Positions 1 to 7,318 of a DNA stretch of 20,590 nucleotides are shown piece by piece. A program made the translations under genes and the position numbers. Source of the DNA: Eubacterium limosum (GTDB taxonomy: Bacteria; Bacillota; Clostridia; Eubacteriales; Eubacteriaceae); assembly GCA_959020865.1 (NCBI GenBank), contig CAUEUD010000043.1:1-20590 (forward strand). Direction: 5' to 3'. Under the pieces are notes generated by a model that was given only the letters and a program-made list of their open reading frames with translations, made no database searches and had not been told where the DNA came from. Each line of letters begins with the position of its first letter. Position 1 is the first letter of the stretch.

Positions 1-746
1 TTAATAATATCGCAGGCAACTACAGTTTCCATTAAGCGTTTGTCGCAAGGATTAATGATTGCGCTGGATAAACCGCTGCACATTGCCATTGCCATCATTG
101 CGCTGTCAAGTAATGGTCTGATGTGTTTTGGAGCACCGTTGGAAACATTACTTAAACCACAAGTTGTCAACAGACCCATGTCTGTGATCATCTTAACGGC
201 TTCAAGCATTTCTTCCTGTTTGTCCTGCATGCCCTTGATAACAAGTGCCAATGGGTCAAACAGCATATCGGTTGGTTCCATGCCATGTTCCATACCTCTT
301 TCAAGGAGTTCAGAACAGTAAGCGATACGTTCGTCATTATCAGAAGGTACACCTTCTTTAGAACATAAGCAGATGCAGGCAGCTTCATTGGCAGCAGCCA
401 AATCCAGATAACCGATACGGTCACCGGCATCAGCAGAGTTAACGAGTGGCTTGCCTTTTTCACGGTTATAAACCTGAATACCAGCTTCGATCGCTTTCAT
501 GTTAGCGGTGTCAAGTGCCAAAGGAACATTGTCAAAGTTTTCCTGTAACAATTTAACGCCCCATTGCATTAATTCTTCACCGTCTTTTTCAGCAGGTCCG
601 ATATTCAAATCCAAATAATCTGCACCAGCGTCTAACTGTTCTTTTGCTCTCTGCAGGATTGGTTCAGGATTACGAGTTTCAAATGCTTCACGCATTGCTG
701 GAGAAATACAGTGAATTCTTTCACCGATAACCATAAATTTTGCCAT
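1..746 (-). CDS. acsE: 5-methyltetrahydrofolate:corrinoid/iron-sulfur protein methyltransferase AcsE (3' end cut by window)
   Basis: AcsE moves the methyl group of methyl-tetrahydrofolate to Co(I) of the corrinoid iron-sulfur protein in the methyl branch of the cytoplasmic Wood-Ljungdahl pathway. I translated 248 codons from the ATG at 746 to the left edge with no stop. The family is about 262 residues, so roughly 14 C-terminal residues lie outside. The start (MAKFMVIGERIHCIS) follows a good ribosome binding site, AAAGGGG. The pterin-binding TIM barrel shows the expected folate-site residues by alignment from memory: Asp79 in LALDTAN, Asn103 in LVNSADAGDR, Asp164 in LFDPLAL and Asn200 in GLSNVSNG. 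It is the third gene after acsD and acsC, 122 bp downstream of acsC, with a hairpin in the gap. Codon use favours GAA, GGT, GTT and GCA, as in acsC and acsD, which suggests high expression. Identity is very likely; only the last residues are unseen. Confidence 0.95.
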   Translation of the reverse strand, partial: MAKFMVIGERIHCISPAMREAFETRNPEPILQRAKEQLDAGADYLDLNIGPAEKDGEELMQWGVKLLQENFDNVPLALDTANMKAIEAGIQVYNREKGKPLVNSADAGDRIGYLDLAAANEAACICLCSKEGVPSDNDERIAYCSELLERGMEHGMEPTDMLFDPLALVIKGMQDKQEEMLEAVKMITDMGLLTTCGLSNVSNGAPKHIRPLLDSAMMAMAMCSGLSSAIINPCDKRLMETVVACDII

Positions 747-789
747 AATGTTTCCCCTTTCGGATTATAAAATATTTTTGGATAAACCA

Positions 790-815
790 CAGCCGGAAGC
801 CCCCGCTTCCAGCTG
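790..815 (-). other. Intercistronic hairpin between acsC and acsE
   Basis: An 11-bp inverted repeat (790-800 and 805-815) with a 4-base G loop in the transcript, containing one G-U pair. In the sense strand the arms read CAGCTGGAAGC and GCTTCCGGCTG. The bases that follow (TGGTTTATCC) are not a clean U-run, so it is a poor terminator. It fits better as an RNA-processing or stability element that could set the acsE level relative to acsC. That role is inference. Confidence 0.55.
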
Positions 816-868
816 CGTAAAAGTTTTAATTCATATGAGTTACAGATGTGCGCCGCTCAGCACAGAGA

Positions 869-2215
869 TTAAGCAATTCCCATTAAATCACGTAAGAATT
901 TCGGGATCTGCATAGCTTCTGTCGGTCCGACAATAACTTCCCAATCTGGAAGTGCTTCAGCAACGTCACCCTGTAATACAGCAACTTTACCTGGTAAGAT
1001 AAGTTTTCTGCATTTAGTTTTGTCCGCAATGCCGCTTTCCTTAATGAAATCAGAGATAACGGAAGCACCGAATTTACCGGCAGCCCAGGCTGTAAGAACG
1101 GAGTAACCGCCAGCGTCAGGAATAGCCAGGTAAGCAGGAACTTTAGAACGCTCGATTTCGCCGGAAACTACGAAGTAAGACAGAGCGAAGTCAACGGTAA
1201 CCAGTACAGGTGAGTTGTCATCAGCTTTGTTGAATTCATAGATCGTCGGTTCAACACGCATTGGTTTCTGAGGATCGGTGAAGATGTTCTGTCTTAAACC
1301 GAACAGTGGCAGAGCCTGTTTGAAGTCCATATCGCTCATTACGATGATGGAGCCATAGCGCAGAACAAAAGCAGAAGCTAAGGCTACTTCCATCTGTTCG
1401 CAGCAAGCAATTTTGTTAACAAATACAACTGAAGGATAACCAAAAGTTCTGTCATCGCCCTTCAGAGTGTTTGTACGGATGGTTACAGCGTTGTTGTAAG
1501 CTTCTTTAACAGAGCTGTCGCCAACGTTCAGAACCAGGTTCTTGTAACCAGCAGCTTCGATTTTTTCAACAGTGTCGTGTAATTCTTCGATAGAACCCGC
1601 GGAAACACCCAGTACAACATCAGCAGCTTTGGCAACTTCTACCATCGCGTCAGCATTTGCAGGTGTAGCGCCCATTAAGATACCTTTGGCAGCTTTGATC
1701 GCTTCAGCAGCTTCCTTAGCTACTTCAACATCTTCAACAACAGCCATTGGCACGCGGCCCAGTTCGATCACTTTAGCGATCAGGTCTAAGAATTTAGCTT
1801 TGTCAGCAGCATAACGTACAGAAGCAACTTCTACGCACATTAATTCGCCGATACGATCATACTTAACAGCTTCTAAATGAGCTGCCTTCTTAGCAATTTC
1901 ATCGTCAGAGTCTGCGTCTGAGAATTCAACTGCGAATAAAGCTTTGTTGACATAAGTTTTTTCATGTCTGAATAATACGGTTTCGCCGCCCAGAGCACAT
2001 TCTGTGTCGCCAGTTCCGATCTTGATTGTTTTCATCGGAGGAGCGGTAGCTTCAGATAACTGAGCTTTAGCTTCGTCTGTAATATAAGGGCATTTATCAA
2101 TTTCTGCAGCGCCAGCGGCTACTTTCATTGAGAATGCCATACATGTAGGGAATCCACATTCCTTACAGTTTTTCTTAGGAGTCAGTTTAAAAATATCTAA
2201 ACCTTTTACTGCCAT
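869..2215 (-). CDS. acsC: Corrinoid iron-sulfur protein large subunit AcsC
   Basis: Large (gamma) subunit of the corrinoid iron-sulfur protein, 448 residues. With AcsD it carries the methyl group on cobalamin from AcsE to the A-cluster of acetyl-CoA synthase. The N-terminus has the [4Fe-4S] motif CxxCx4Cx16C at Cys17, Cys20, Cys25 and Cys42 (NCKECGFPTC, then DKC), which serves reductive reactivation of the corrinoid. A TIM-barrel-like middle region and a C-terminal corrinoid-binding region follow, as expected for the family; length is normal. It starts 18 bp after the acsD stop, so the two subunits are surely cotranscribed. The acsV product, encoded nearby, is the predicted reductive activator of this protein. 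No oddity seen. Confidence 0.97.
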   Translation of the reverse strand: MAVKGLDIFKLTPKKNCKECGFPTCMAFSMKVAAGAAEIDKCPYITDEAKAQLSEATAPPMKTIKIGTGDTECALGGETVLFRHEKTYVNKALFAVEFSDADSDDEIAKKAAHLEAVKYDRIGELMCVEVASVRYAADKAKFLDLIAKVIELGRVPMAVVEDVEVAKEAAEAIKAAKGILMGATPANADAMVEVAKAADVVLGVSAGSIEELHDTVEKIEAAGYKNLVLNVGDSSVKEAYNNAVTIRTNTLKGDDRTFGYPSVVFVNKIACCEQMEVALASAFVLRYGSIIVMSDMDFKQALPLFGLRQNIFTDPQKPMRVEPTIYEFNKADDNSPVLVTVDFALSYFVVSGEIERSKVPAYLAIPDAGGYSVLTAWAAGKFGASVISDFIKESGIADKTKCRKLILPGKVAVLQGDVAEALPDWEVIVGPTEAMQIPKFLRDLMGIA

Positions 2216-2233
2216 TTTTTGCGCCTACCTTTC

Positions 2234-3169
2234 CTAACCTACTAACTCTTTGATAAAGTTTTTAATCACTTTAGCTGATTCCGGATGTTTAACAATAACA
2301 GCGTTTGAGCCGCCGATTAAGCAAGAAGCTGCAGTGGAAACTTCCATAGCGATACCACGTTCTTCCTGATTTCCCCATTCAGGAGCTTCTTCTTCTGTGA
2401 ACACAGCTTCTTTTACGCCCCATGCTTCATCGCCAACATTGGTCATGATTGGCATCTGAAGGTCTGTATCGTTCTGGCCTAAAGCGGCTAAACGGATACG
2501 GTCCATTGTAGAAGCAACATATTCGAAACCATAGCCAACAGCAGCGGTTCCAACATCCATGATGATGTTTCCACCGTCAACACCTAACTGTGTCAACAGG
2601 ATATTTAACTGTTTTGCAAGGTTGATATCAACAGCAGACTGGCCGGATACTTTGTGGCCGTCAGCATTACCTGCTACGCCGACAGATTTGTAGTTATCTT
2701 CAACAGCTGAGAATAAAACAGCATTTTTGCCAGACAATGCCTGAGAAACCTTAACCAGTAAATCACCGTCTTTTTCAGCGTTGTTGCAGCCAGCAACAAC
2801 CAGTGGAAGATCGATTGCTGCTTCGACAGCTTTAGCGATTTCAACACATTCTTCAGATGATTTGTTAGCACCGTTAGGATCGGCACTGATTAATTTTAAT
2901 GCGATAAACTGTGCGTCTGTATTGTCCTGTACATATTTTGCCCATGCTGCAGGATCCTTCACGACGTCACCATAAACGTCAACCAGACATTTTTCCCAGT
3001 CTTCTGGGTAACTGTCTAAAATTTCGACACCGACAACCGGTGCGTTTCCTTCACCACTTAAAAATGGTAATGCCTTTTCTCCTCCGAGAGTAACTGCTGC
3101 ATCTCCAACACCAATTACACACTCATTGATCTTGCCACTAAACTTTTGTTCTGCTTTTTTGAATGGCAT
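2234..3169 (-). CDS. acsD: Corrinoid iron-sulfur protein small subunit AcsD
   Basis: Small (delta) subunit of the corrinoid iron-sulfur protein, 311 residues, a TIM-barrel partner of AcsC; the cobalamin is held at the interface of the two subunits. The sequence opens MPFKKAEQKFSGKINECVIG and contains family-typical stretches such as VTLGGEKALPF, VVGVEILDSYPEDW and LGVDGGNIIMDVGTAAVGYG. It has no iron-sulfur cysteine motif, as expected. The ATG at 3169 follows AGGAGGT at 3179-3185 with 9-nt spacing. It is the first gene of the acsD-acsC-acsE block and has its own promoter and a leader of about 145 nt. In related acetogens the acsA and acsB genes often lie near these; they are not in this window. 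Confidence 0.97.
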   Translation of the reverse strand: MPFKKAEQKFSGKINECVIGVGDAAVTLGGEKALPFLSGEGNAPVVGVEILDSYPEDWEKCLVDVYGDVVKDPAAWAKYVQDNTDAQFIALKLISADPNGANKSSEECVEIAKAVEAAIDLPLVVAGCNNAEKDGDLLVKVSQALSGKNAVLFSAVEDNYKSVGVAGNADGHKVSGQSAVDINLAKQLNILLTQLGVDGGNIIMDVGTAAVGYGFEYVASTMDRIRLAALGQNDTDLQMPIMTNVGDEAWGVKEAVFTEEEAPEWGNQEERGIAMEVSTAASCLIGGSNAVIVKHPESAKVIKNFIKELVG

Positions 3170-3222
3170 TTCCTCGTTACCTCCTAACTCGTTCTTGTTA
3201 GTATTTTTTTATATTTCAAAGC

Positions 3223-3255
3223 CCGGAATCGTTTTATGAACATGACAAATTCCGG
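3223..3255 (-). other. Inverted repeat in the acsD leader
   Basis: Perfect 7-bp arms CCGGAAT and ATTCCGG (3223-3229 and 3249-3255) with a 19-nt loop inside the long untranslated leader of acsD. No U-run follows it in the transcript, so it is not an intrinsic terminator. Its role is unknown and a 7-bp repeat could be incidental. Confidence 0.3.
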
Positions 3256-3295
3256 TTGCTTTAAAATTTCAATTGTAAAAAAACCGGTGTACACA

Positions 3296-3320
3296 GACTT
3301 GTATATATAAGTATACACAT
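3296..3320 (-). promoter_or_regulatory. AT-rich dyad element in the acsD promoter, near-copy of one before cooC
   Basis: On the plus strand it begins GACTTGTATATATAAGTAT. It contains the 16-bp near-palindrome ACTTGTATATATAAGT (14 of 16 positions symmetric) and the perfect arms TGTATA and TATACA. It matches 7075-7099 at 22 of 25 positions. In the transcribed direction it begins 1 base after the predicted -10 hexamer, so a bound protein would cover the transcription start. This suggests an operator; the binding protein is not known. Confidence 0.5.
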
Positions 3321-3349
3321 ATACTACTATCTTGTTATAAGTTTGTCAA
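3321..3349 (-). promoter_or_regulatory. Predicted sigma-A promoter of acsD-acsC-acsE
   Basis: Minus-strand TTGACA (-35, plus positions 3344-3349), a 17-bp spacer and TAGTAT (-10, 3321-3326). The -35 is a perfect consensus. The start should fall near 3314, giving a leader of about 145 nt. A separate promoter here means acsDCE need not rely on readthrough from the cooC-acsV block. Confidence 0.65.
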
Positions 3350-3489
3350 ACATTTTTCGACCAAAAACAAAAATTTACCCGTCTTTCTAAAGCTTTTAAT
3401 TCGCAGTTATTCAGTAGGTTTAAATGATTTCATGAAACCCATGAAAACGACCCTGTAAATAAGCAGAATATTACTATATTTTACAGGTG
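3350..3489. other. Gap between the DUF3786 gene and the acsD promoter
   Basis: AT-rich spacer without an ORF. The only clear structure is the inverted repeat CCTGTAAA/TTTACAGG (3452-3459 and 3480-3487) directly after the DUF3786 stop codon. It has a loop of about 20 nt and no strong U-run, so it is at best a weak terminator. Readthrough from cooC-acsV-DUF3786 into acsDCE is possible. Confidence 0.4.
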
Positions 3490-4137
3490 TCATTCTGCCT
3501 TTGCCAGCCGCTTCAATGCAGGGATAAAAATATCTCCCATTACAGCGAGATCCTCCGCGTCAAAGCCTGAGGTAATATTACTGTCAAAAAGAATCTGTGA
3601 TTCTGGTGGGAACTCATCATCCCCCAGCCAGAGGATCACGGTCAGATACATATTGTTGATAAACTCAAACCGGTAGGACAGATCACCATGCTTTTTAGGT
3701 TCTGCTTTCAGCTTCTCCATGGCCCGCTTCAGTCCCTCAACATCATAGTTAAAGGTAAAGGCAAAGCGCTTCAGGCAGCGTCCCTCAAAGCTCTTAAAAT
3801 AGTGGTTTCCTCCCGAGATATCCCGGTATGCAATGGTTGTGCCCATCGGCGGCACGCCCTGAGCGTTAAGCAGATAACGCAGGATCATGGTCATCGGCTT
3901 ATAATCATCAAAGGCAGTCCCGTCCTTTAAGAGCACATCGCCTTCGGGATATTTTACCTTGTATTCCTCGCCCATCAGCGTCACTGTAAACAGCTGTTTT
4001 TCCGGGTCATAGGGACAGGTTGATTTCTCCGCCATCTCCAGGGGATCCTTATCCTTTATTAAATTTTTATAATGATCATAGGGCAGCTTGTCTTTTCTCT
4101 TCTCTTCAATGGCTGCTTCTATTTCAGAATTTAGCAT
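3490..4137 (-). CDS. DUF3786 family protein in the corrinoid-activation operon
   Basis: A soluble protein of 215 residues with no signal peptide or membrane segment. The pattern matches DUF3786 as I know it: YRDISGGNHYFKSFEGR followed by FAFTFNYD in the middle, and LWLGDDEFPPESQILFD near the C-terminus, ending in a helical tail. The molecular function is not established. The start at 4137 has GAGGT six bases upstream. It lies 13 bp after acsV, so it is almost certainly translated from the same message as acsV, probably with cooC. That placement suggests a role in assembling, activating or repairing the CODH/ACS or the corrinoid protein, for example handling cobalamin, electrons or metal. No conserved Cys-rich metal motif is visible, so a ligand cannot be named. 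Confidence 0.85.
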   Translation of the reverse strand: MLNSEIEAAIEEKRKDKLPYDHYKNLIKDKDPLEMAEKSTCPYDPEKQLFTVTLMGEEYKVKYPEGDVLLKDGTAFDDYKPMTMILRYLLNAQGVPPMGTTIAYRDISGGNHYFKSFEGRCLKRFAFTFNYDVEGLKRAMEKLKAEPKKHGDLSYRFEFINNMYLTVILWLGDDEFPPESQILFDSNITSGFDAEDLAVMGDIFIPALKRLAKAE

Positions 4138-4150
4138 TGGTTACCTCTGT

Positions 4151-6076
4151 CTATTTTTGCAGGCTCGGGAACAGGCTCATATCCGTGTGCGGAATAAAGC
4201 AGGCAGATATGAAGGCGTCCATATAAGATGGGTGGACACTGAGCTCCATATAAGTCATATTCTGTCCGATTTCTGCGATTTTTTCTTTTCCTTCAGCCAG
4301 CGTAAGGGCCAGATAGCACCCCTGCATCGAGCTGTTTCCAATATAATAATATTTATCGACCGGTATATCCGGGAGCATACCGAGGGCAATGGCGTTTTCA
4401 ATGCCAAGGTTGCTGCCAATTCCTCCGGCCACATACACATTTTCAAGGATTTCAATCGGCATATCCATGCTTTCCATCAAGGTGTGAATAGCTGAGAACA
4501 CCGCTCCCTTTGCCTTAATAAAGCTGTCGATGTCAATTTCTGTGATGTAAATATCCTTGGCAGTACCGTCCAGTTCTTTTGAGCAGACAAAATAACGCCC
4601 GATATCGTATTCGTCAAAGGCAATCCTGGGATTGTCGATGTCCTTGCTGATACGGCCTTTGCCGTCAATAATGCCGGTTCGCTTCATCTCGCAGATCAGG
4701 TCAATGATCCCGGAGCCGCAGACCCCTACTGGTATTCCCTCGCCGATGGTCGAAAAACTTGCCTTTAAGGTAGCATCGTCAATCTTGACCTCTTCAATGG
4801 CTCCTGGAACCGCCCGGGTTCCGCAGCTGATTTCTCCGCCCTCAAAAGCCGGTCCTGCCGAGCAGGCGCAGGTCATCATAAAATCCTTGTTTCCGAAAAC
4901 AATCTCGCCGTTTGTTCCCAGGTCTACCAGCATGGTAAATTCTTCCTGCAGCCAAACAGGAACAGCGAATACACCAGCGGTAATATCGCCGCCAACATAA
5001 CTGGCCACCGAAGGCGCCAGATAGACACGGCCCTCCGGATTAATACGGATACCGATCTCGGTGCTCTTCATTTCAGGAATCGTATTGACACCCGGTATAA
5101 AAGGCTCCCGTCTCAGATGATCCGGGTTGATCCCAAGCAGCAGGTGGGTCATGGTCGTATTTCCCGCCGCACACATCTCATAAATGTCGTCGGTGGTAAT
5201 ACCTGCCGACTGTACCATCTGTCCGATCAGTGGATTGATGGTCTCCTCGATAATCGCGTCCCGCAGCTTTTTGAGGCCTCCCGGCTTTTCTGTATAAACG
5301 ATACGGTTGATAACATCGCCGCCGTATTTAACCTGGGCATTCCCCATAGATGCCTTGGAAACAATCTCATTGGTATCCATATTGACCAGGCAGGCAGAAA
5401 CAGAAGTTGTTCCGATATCCAAAGCTACCCCGTAAAGGGCGCAGGCACATTCCAGACAGGAACGTACATCCATGATTTCGGCGACATCGCCGCGCTTCAG
5501 ATAGACAGCCTTTATTTTAAAATTATTTTCCCTGAACGCGTCCGGAAATTTTCTGAGAACATCCAGGCTCACCTGAATATCTGAGTAGCCCAATGTCTGG
5601 CGGAAATAACGCTTTAACCGATCCTCATCCGCGAGGTTATCGTCGTTGGTAGGCTCTGGCAGCTGAATGATCTCACAGCACAGGCGGTTGGAATCGGTCA
5701 TTCCCATCTTCAGCATCTTTTTCCGCACATAGCGGATATTTTTATTTTCATTTTCAGACAGGTCGGTAATCTGCATTTCATTCTGGAACGCAGAAGCCAG
5801 ATCAGGCACATTTACCTCAATATCCTCAATGATTTCCGAGCTGCAGGCCAGCACCCATCCGTCGGCAATTTCCTCTTCCGTCAGCCGGGTCAGCGACAAG
5901 GCGTCCACCCTGCCCTTTGTAATCTGAACCTTGCATTTTCCGCAGGTTCCATTGCCATTACACGGTGTGTCGATCATAATTCCGGCTTTCCGCGCCGCTT
6001 CCAAGAGATTTTCTCTTTGTCCTGCCCAAAACTCTACCTGCCGTTTCCCCTTAACGACAAACACTACTTTATGCAT
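4151..6076 (-). CDS. acsV: Corrinoid activation/regeneration protein AcsV (RACo-type reductive activator)
   Basis: Predicted ATP-dependent reductive activator that returns inactive Co(II) corrinoid protein to Co(I); 641 residues, cytoplasmic. The N-terminal [2Fe-2S] ferredoxin domain (about 1-95) has Cys39, Cys45, Cys48 and Cys78, spaced CX5CX2CX29C, with CNGNGTCGKC as its core. A linker (about 100-210) leads to an ASKHA ATPase domain with the phosphate-1 motif YGVALDIGTTSVSACLV (215-231), a second phosphate loop LVDLGTNGEIVFG, GVCGSGIIDL, and an adenosine motif VYVAGGIGSNLG. The C-terminus ends in the family-like MDAFISACFIPHTD. The ATG at 6076 follows AAGGAGG by five bases. It lies between cooC and the DUF3786 gene. 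Family and partner (AcsC/AcsD) are well supported by sequence and context. Confidence 0.94.
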   Translation of the reverse strand: MHKVVFVVKGKRQVEFWAGQRENLLEAARKAGIMIDTPCNGNGTCGKCKVQITKGRVDALSLTRLTEEEIADGWVLACSSEIIEDIEVNVPDLASAFQNEMQITDLSENENKNIRYVRKKMLKMGMTDSNRLCCEIIQLPEPTNDDNLADEDRLKRYFRQTLGYSDIQVSLDVLRKFPDAFRENNFKIKAVYLKRGDVAEIMDVRSCLECACALYGVALDIGTTSVSACLVNMDTNEIVSKASMGNAQVKYGGDVINRIVYTEKPGGLKKLRDAIIEETINPLIGQMVQSAGITTDDIYEMCAAGNTTMTHLLLGINPDHLRREPFIPGVNTIPEMKSTEIGIRINPEGRVYLAPSVASYVGGDITAGVFAVPVWLQEEFTMLVDLGTNGEIVFGNKDFMMTCACSAGPAFEGGEISCGTRAVPGAIEEVKIDDATLKASFSTIGEGIPVGVCGSGIIDLICEMKRTGIIDGKGRISKDIDNPRIAFDEYDIGRYFVCSKELDGTAKDIYITEIDIDSFIKAKGAVFSAIHTLMESMDMPIEILENVYVAGGIGSNLGIENAIALGMLPDIPVDKYYYIGNSSMQGCYLALTLAEGKEKIAEIGQNMTYMELSVHPSYMDAFISACFIPHTDMSLFPSLQK

Positions 6077-6140
6077 ACACGCCTCCTTGTTCTGTTAACC
6101 TTTTCAAAATAGTCATATGCATGATCTTATTTTTAAAATA

Positions 6141-6168
6141 GAAACCGCCACTCCTCTTTGGCGGCTTC
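6141..6168 (-). other. Hairpin in the cooC-acsV gap
   Basis: 10-bp arms GAAGCCGCCA and TGGCGGTTTC (sense strand) with an 8-nt loop and one G-U pair, followed by TATTTTAAAAATAAG. The tail is only partly U-rich, so this could be a leaky terminator or an RNA-processing site that lowers acsV relative to cooC. The gap (6077-6197) holds no ORF. Confidence 0.5.
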
Positions 6169-6197
6169 TGCCATTGCACCTACTTAAGAAACCAGAA

Positions 6198-6968
6198 CTA
6201 CTTGATTTCAAGCTTATCAATAATTTCACGAACAGCCTTGCGCGCTGCTGAATCCTCTGGAAGGGTAACAAGCGGCTTGCCATATGCGTCGTATTCAAAT
6301 ACCTGCTGATCCATCGGGATAACACCCAAAAGGTCCAGTCCCTGTTTTTCAATTTCTTCTGCTGTGCCCTCATTGAGTTCACCGTTTGGCGCGCGGTTTA
6401 CAATCAGCTTAATGACCGGGATTCTCAGATTGAGCTCCTCTGCAAGGTCACGGATTCGGGCAACCGCCTGGATTCCGCGGCGTGAGCAGTCGCTGACCAG
6501 CAGTAAAATATCCATTCTCCCCATGGTTCCGCGGCTGATGTGCTCCATTCCCGCCTCGTTATCCATGATGACATAGTTATAGTTTTCAGATAAACGGCCA
6601 ACCTGAGTCTTTAACAGGCCGTTGACAAAGCAATAGCAGCCTTCGCCCTGGCTTCGGCCCATGACCAGCAGGTCATAGCCTTTTCCTTCAGAAACAGCCT
6701 GGTTTAAACGAAGGGTCAGAAAATCCCCCTTGGTCATTCCCGGCGGCAGCTGATTACCGTCCATTTCTGCATGGTTGACCTCTTCCTTGATATGTCCGAT
6801 AGTCAGTTCAACTTCTTCACCCAAAACCTCGTTCAGGTTTGCATTTGAATCGGCATCTACTGCCAGAATCGGTCCCTTGCCCTGTTCTACCAGATATGAA
6901 ACCAGCATACCTGTAAAGGTTGTTTTTCCAACACCGCCTTTACCGGCAACTGCAATATTAAAAGCCAT
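6198..6968 (-). CDS. cooC: CO dehydrogenase/ACS nickel-insertion ATPase of the CooC/AcsF family
   Basis: A 256-residue P-loop ATPase of the MinD/SIMIBI class that helps load nickel into CO dehydrogenase or acetyl-CoA synthase. The deviant Walker A GKGGVGKTT is at residues 10-18. The CxC motif GCYCFVN (Cys111, Cys113), which in CooC dimers binds one metal ion between subunits, is intact. DNEAGMEHISRG matches the conserved region after the CxC. The ATG at 6968 is preceded by AAAGGAGGAG. It is the first gene of the cooC-acsV-DUF3786 block, 121 bp before acsV, with a leader of about 130 nt from the predicted promoter. Sequence alone does not settle whether it serves the CODH C-cluster (CooC) or the ACS A-cluster (AcsF). 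Confidence 0.93.
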   Translation of the reverse strand: MAFNIAVAGKGGVGKTTFTGMLVSYLVEQGKGPILAVDADSNANLNEVLGEEVELTIGHIKEEVNHAEMDGNQLPPGMTKGDFLTLRLNQAVSEGKGYDLLVMGRSQGEGCYCFVNGLLKTQVGRLSENYNYVIMDNEAGMEHISRGTMGRMDILLLVSDCSRRGIQAVARIRDLAEELNLRIPVIKLIVNRAPNGELNEGTAEEIEKQGLDLLGVIPMDQQVFEYDAYGKPLVTLPEDSAARKAVREIIDKLEIK

Positions 6969-6984
6969 AATACGCTCCTCCTTT

Positions 6985-6998
6985 ATTGAAATTTCAAT
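6985..6998. repeat. 14-bp palindrome next to the cooC ribosome binding site
   Basis: ATTGAAATTTCAAT is a perfect palindrome directly upstream of the cooC Shine-Dalgarno sequence. A related AAATTTCAATT occurs in the acsD leader near 3264-3274. In an AT-rich leader this may be chance. Confidence 0.25.
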
Positions 6999-7074
6999 TT
7001 CACTCAGCCTGCTTCACAGGCTTTTTAAAGCGTGAACTGATGGATTGTTATTTTTTTAACAAGTAAAAATCCTT

Positions 7075-7099
7075 GACTTGTATATATAGGTATTAACAT
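7075..7099 (-). promoter_or_regulatory. AT-rich element in the cooC promoter, near-copy of the acsD element
   Basis: It begins GACTTGTATATATAGGTAT on the plus strand and matches the acsD element at 22 of 25 bases, with the first 14 identical. Its dyad symmetry is weaker (12 of 16 positions). It lies just past the predicted -10 of cooC, as in acsD but shifted by four bases. A common regulator is inferred. Confidence 0.5.
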
Positions 7100-7103
7100 G
7101 CCT

Positions 7104-7132
7104 ATCATAACATATTGAGAACCATAACACAA
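7104..7132 (-). promoter_or_regulatory. Predicted promoter of cooC-acsV-DUF3786
   Basis: Minus-strand TTGTGT (-35, 7127-7132), 17-bp spacer, TATGAT (-10, 7104-7109). The start would fall near 7097, inside the shared AT-rich element, giving a leader of about 130 nt that includes a 6-bp AGCCTG/CAGGCT stem. The rest of the 350-bp gap to cls (7133-7258) holds only a short inverted repeat, TGCTTT/AAAGCA at 7201-7220, and no gene. Confidence 0.5.
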
Positions 7133-7258
7133 TGTAATATTTTGTCCTGTAAAGCCGGGCTTAAGGCTGCGGTATCTCCTAAAAAGAGCAAATAAACACC
7201 TGCTTTTTTAAACGAAAGCACCTGATTTAAAATACTTTTATTATCCGCTTTTAACATC

Positions 7259-7286
7259 TTGTAAAAACCGCTGTATATGGTATACT
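7259..7286 (+). promoter_or_regulatory. Predicted promoter of cls
   Basis: TTGTAA (7259-7264), 16-bp spacer, TATACT (7281-7286). Transcription would start near 7293. That places the upstream in-frame ATG at 7277 outside the message and supports the start at 7319. Confidence 0.55.
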
Positions 7287-7318
7287 TTCAGTATCATTAC
7301 AGCCATCGGGAGAATCAT

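Noticed and set aside
188..463. 91-residue reading frame inside acsE
   Set aside because: Minus-strand shadow in a different frame from acsE; acsE is continuous across the region and well conserved.
3170..3350. Cobalamin riboswitch in the acsD leader
   Set aside because: The leader is about 145 nt, AT-rich, and shows no B12-box-like sequence or multi-stem architecture.
4088..4495. Plus-strand 135-residue frame across the acsV/DUF3786 junction
   Set aside because: Antisense to two well-supported genes, no family resemblance and no ribosome binding site that I could see.
7277..7318. Upstream in-frame ATG adding 14 residues to cardiolipin synthase
   Set aside because: It lies inside the predicted -35/-10 region and has no ribosome binding site, while the ATG at 7319 has GGGAG at good spacing.
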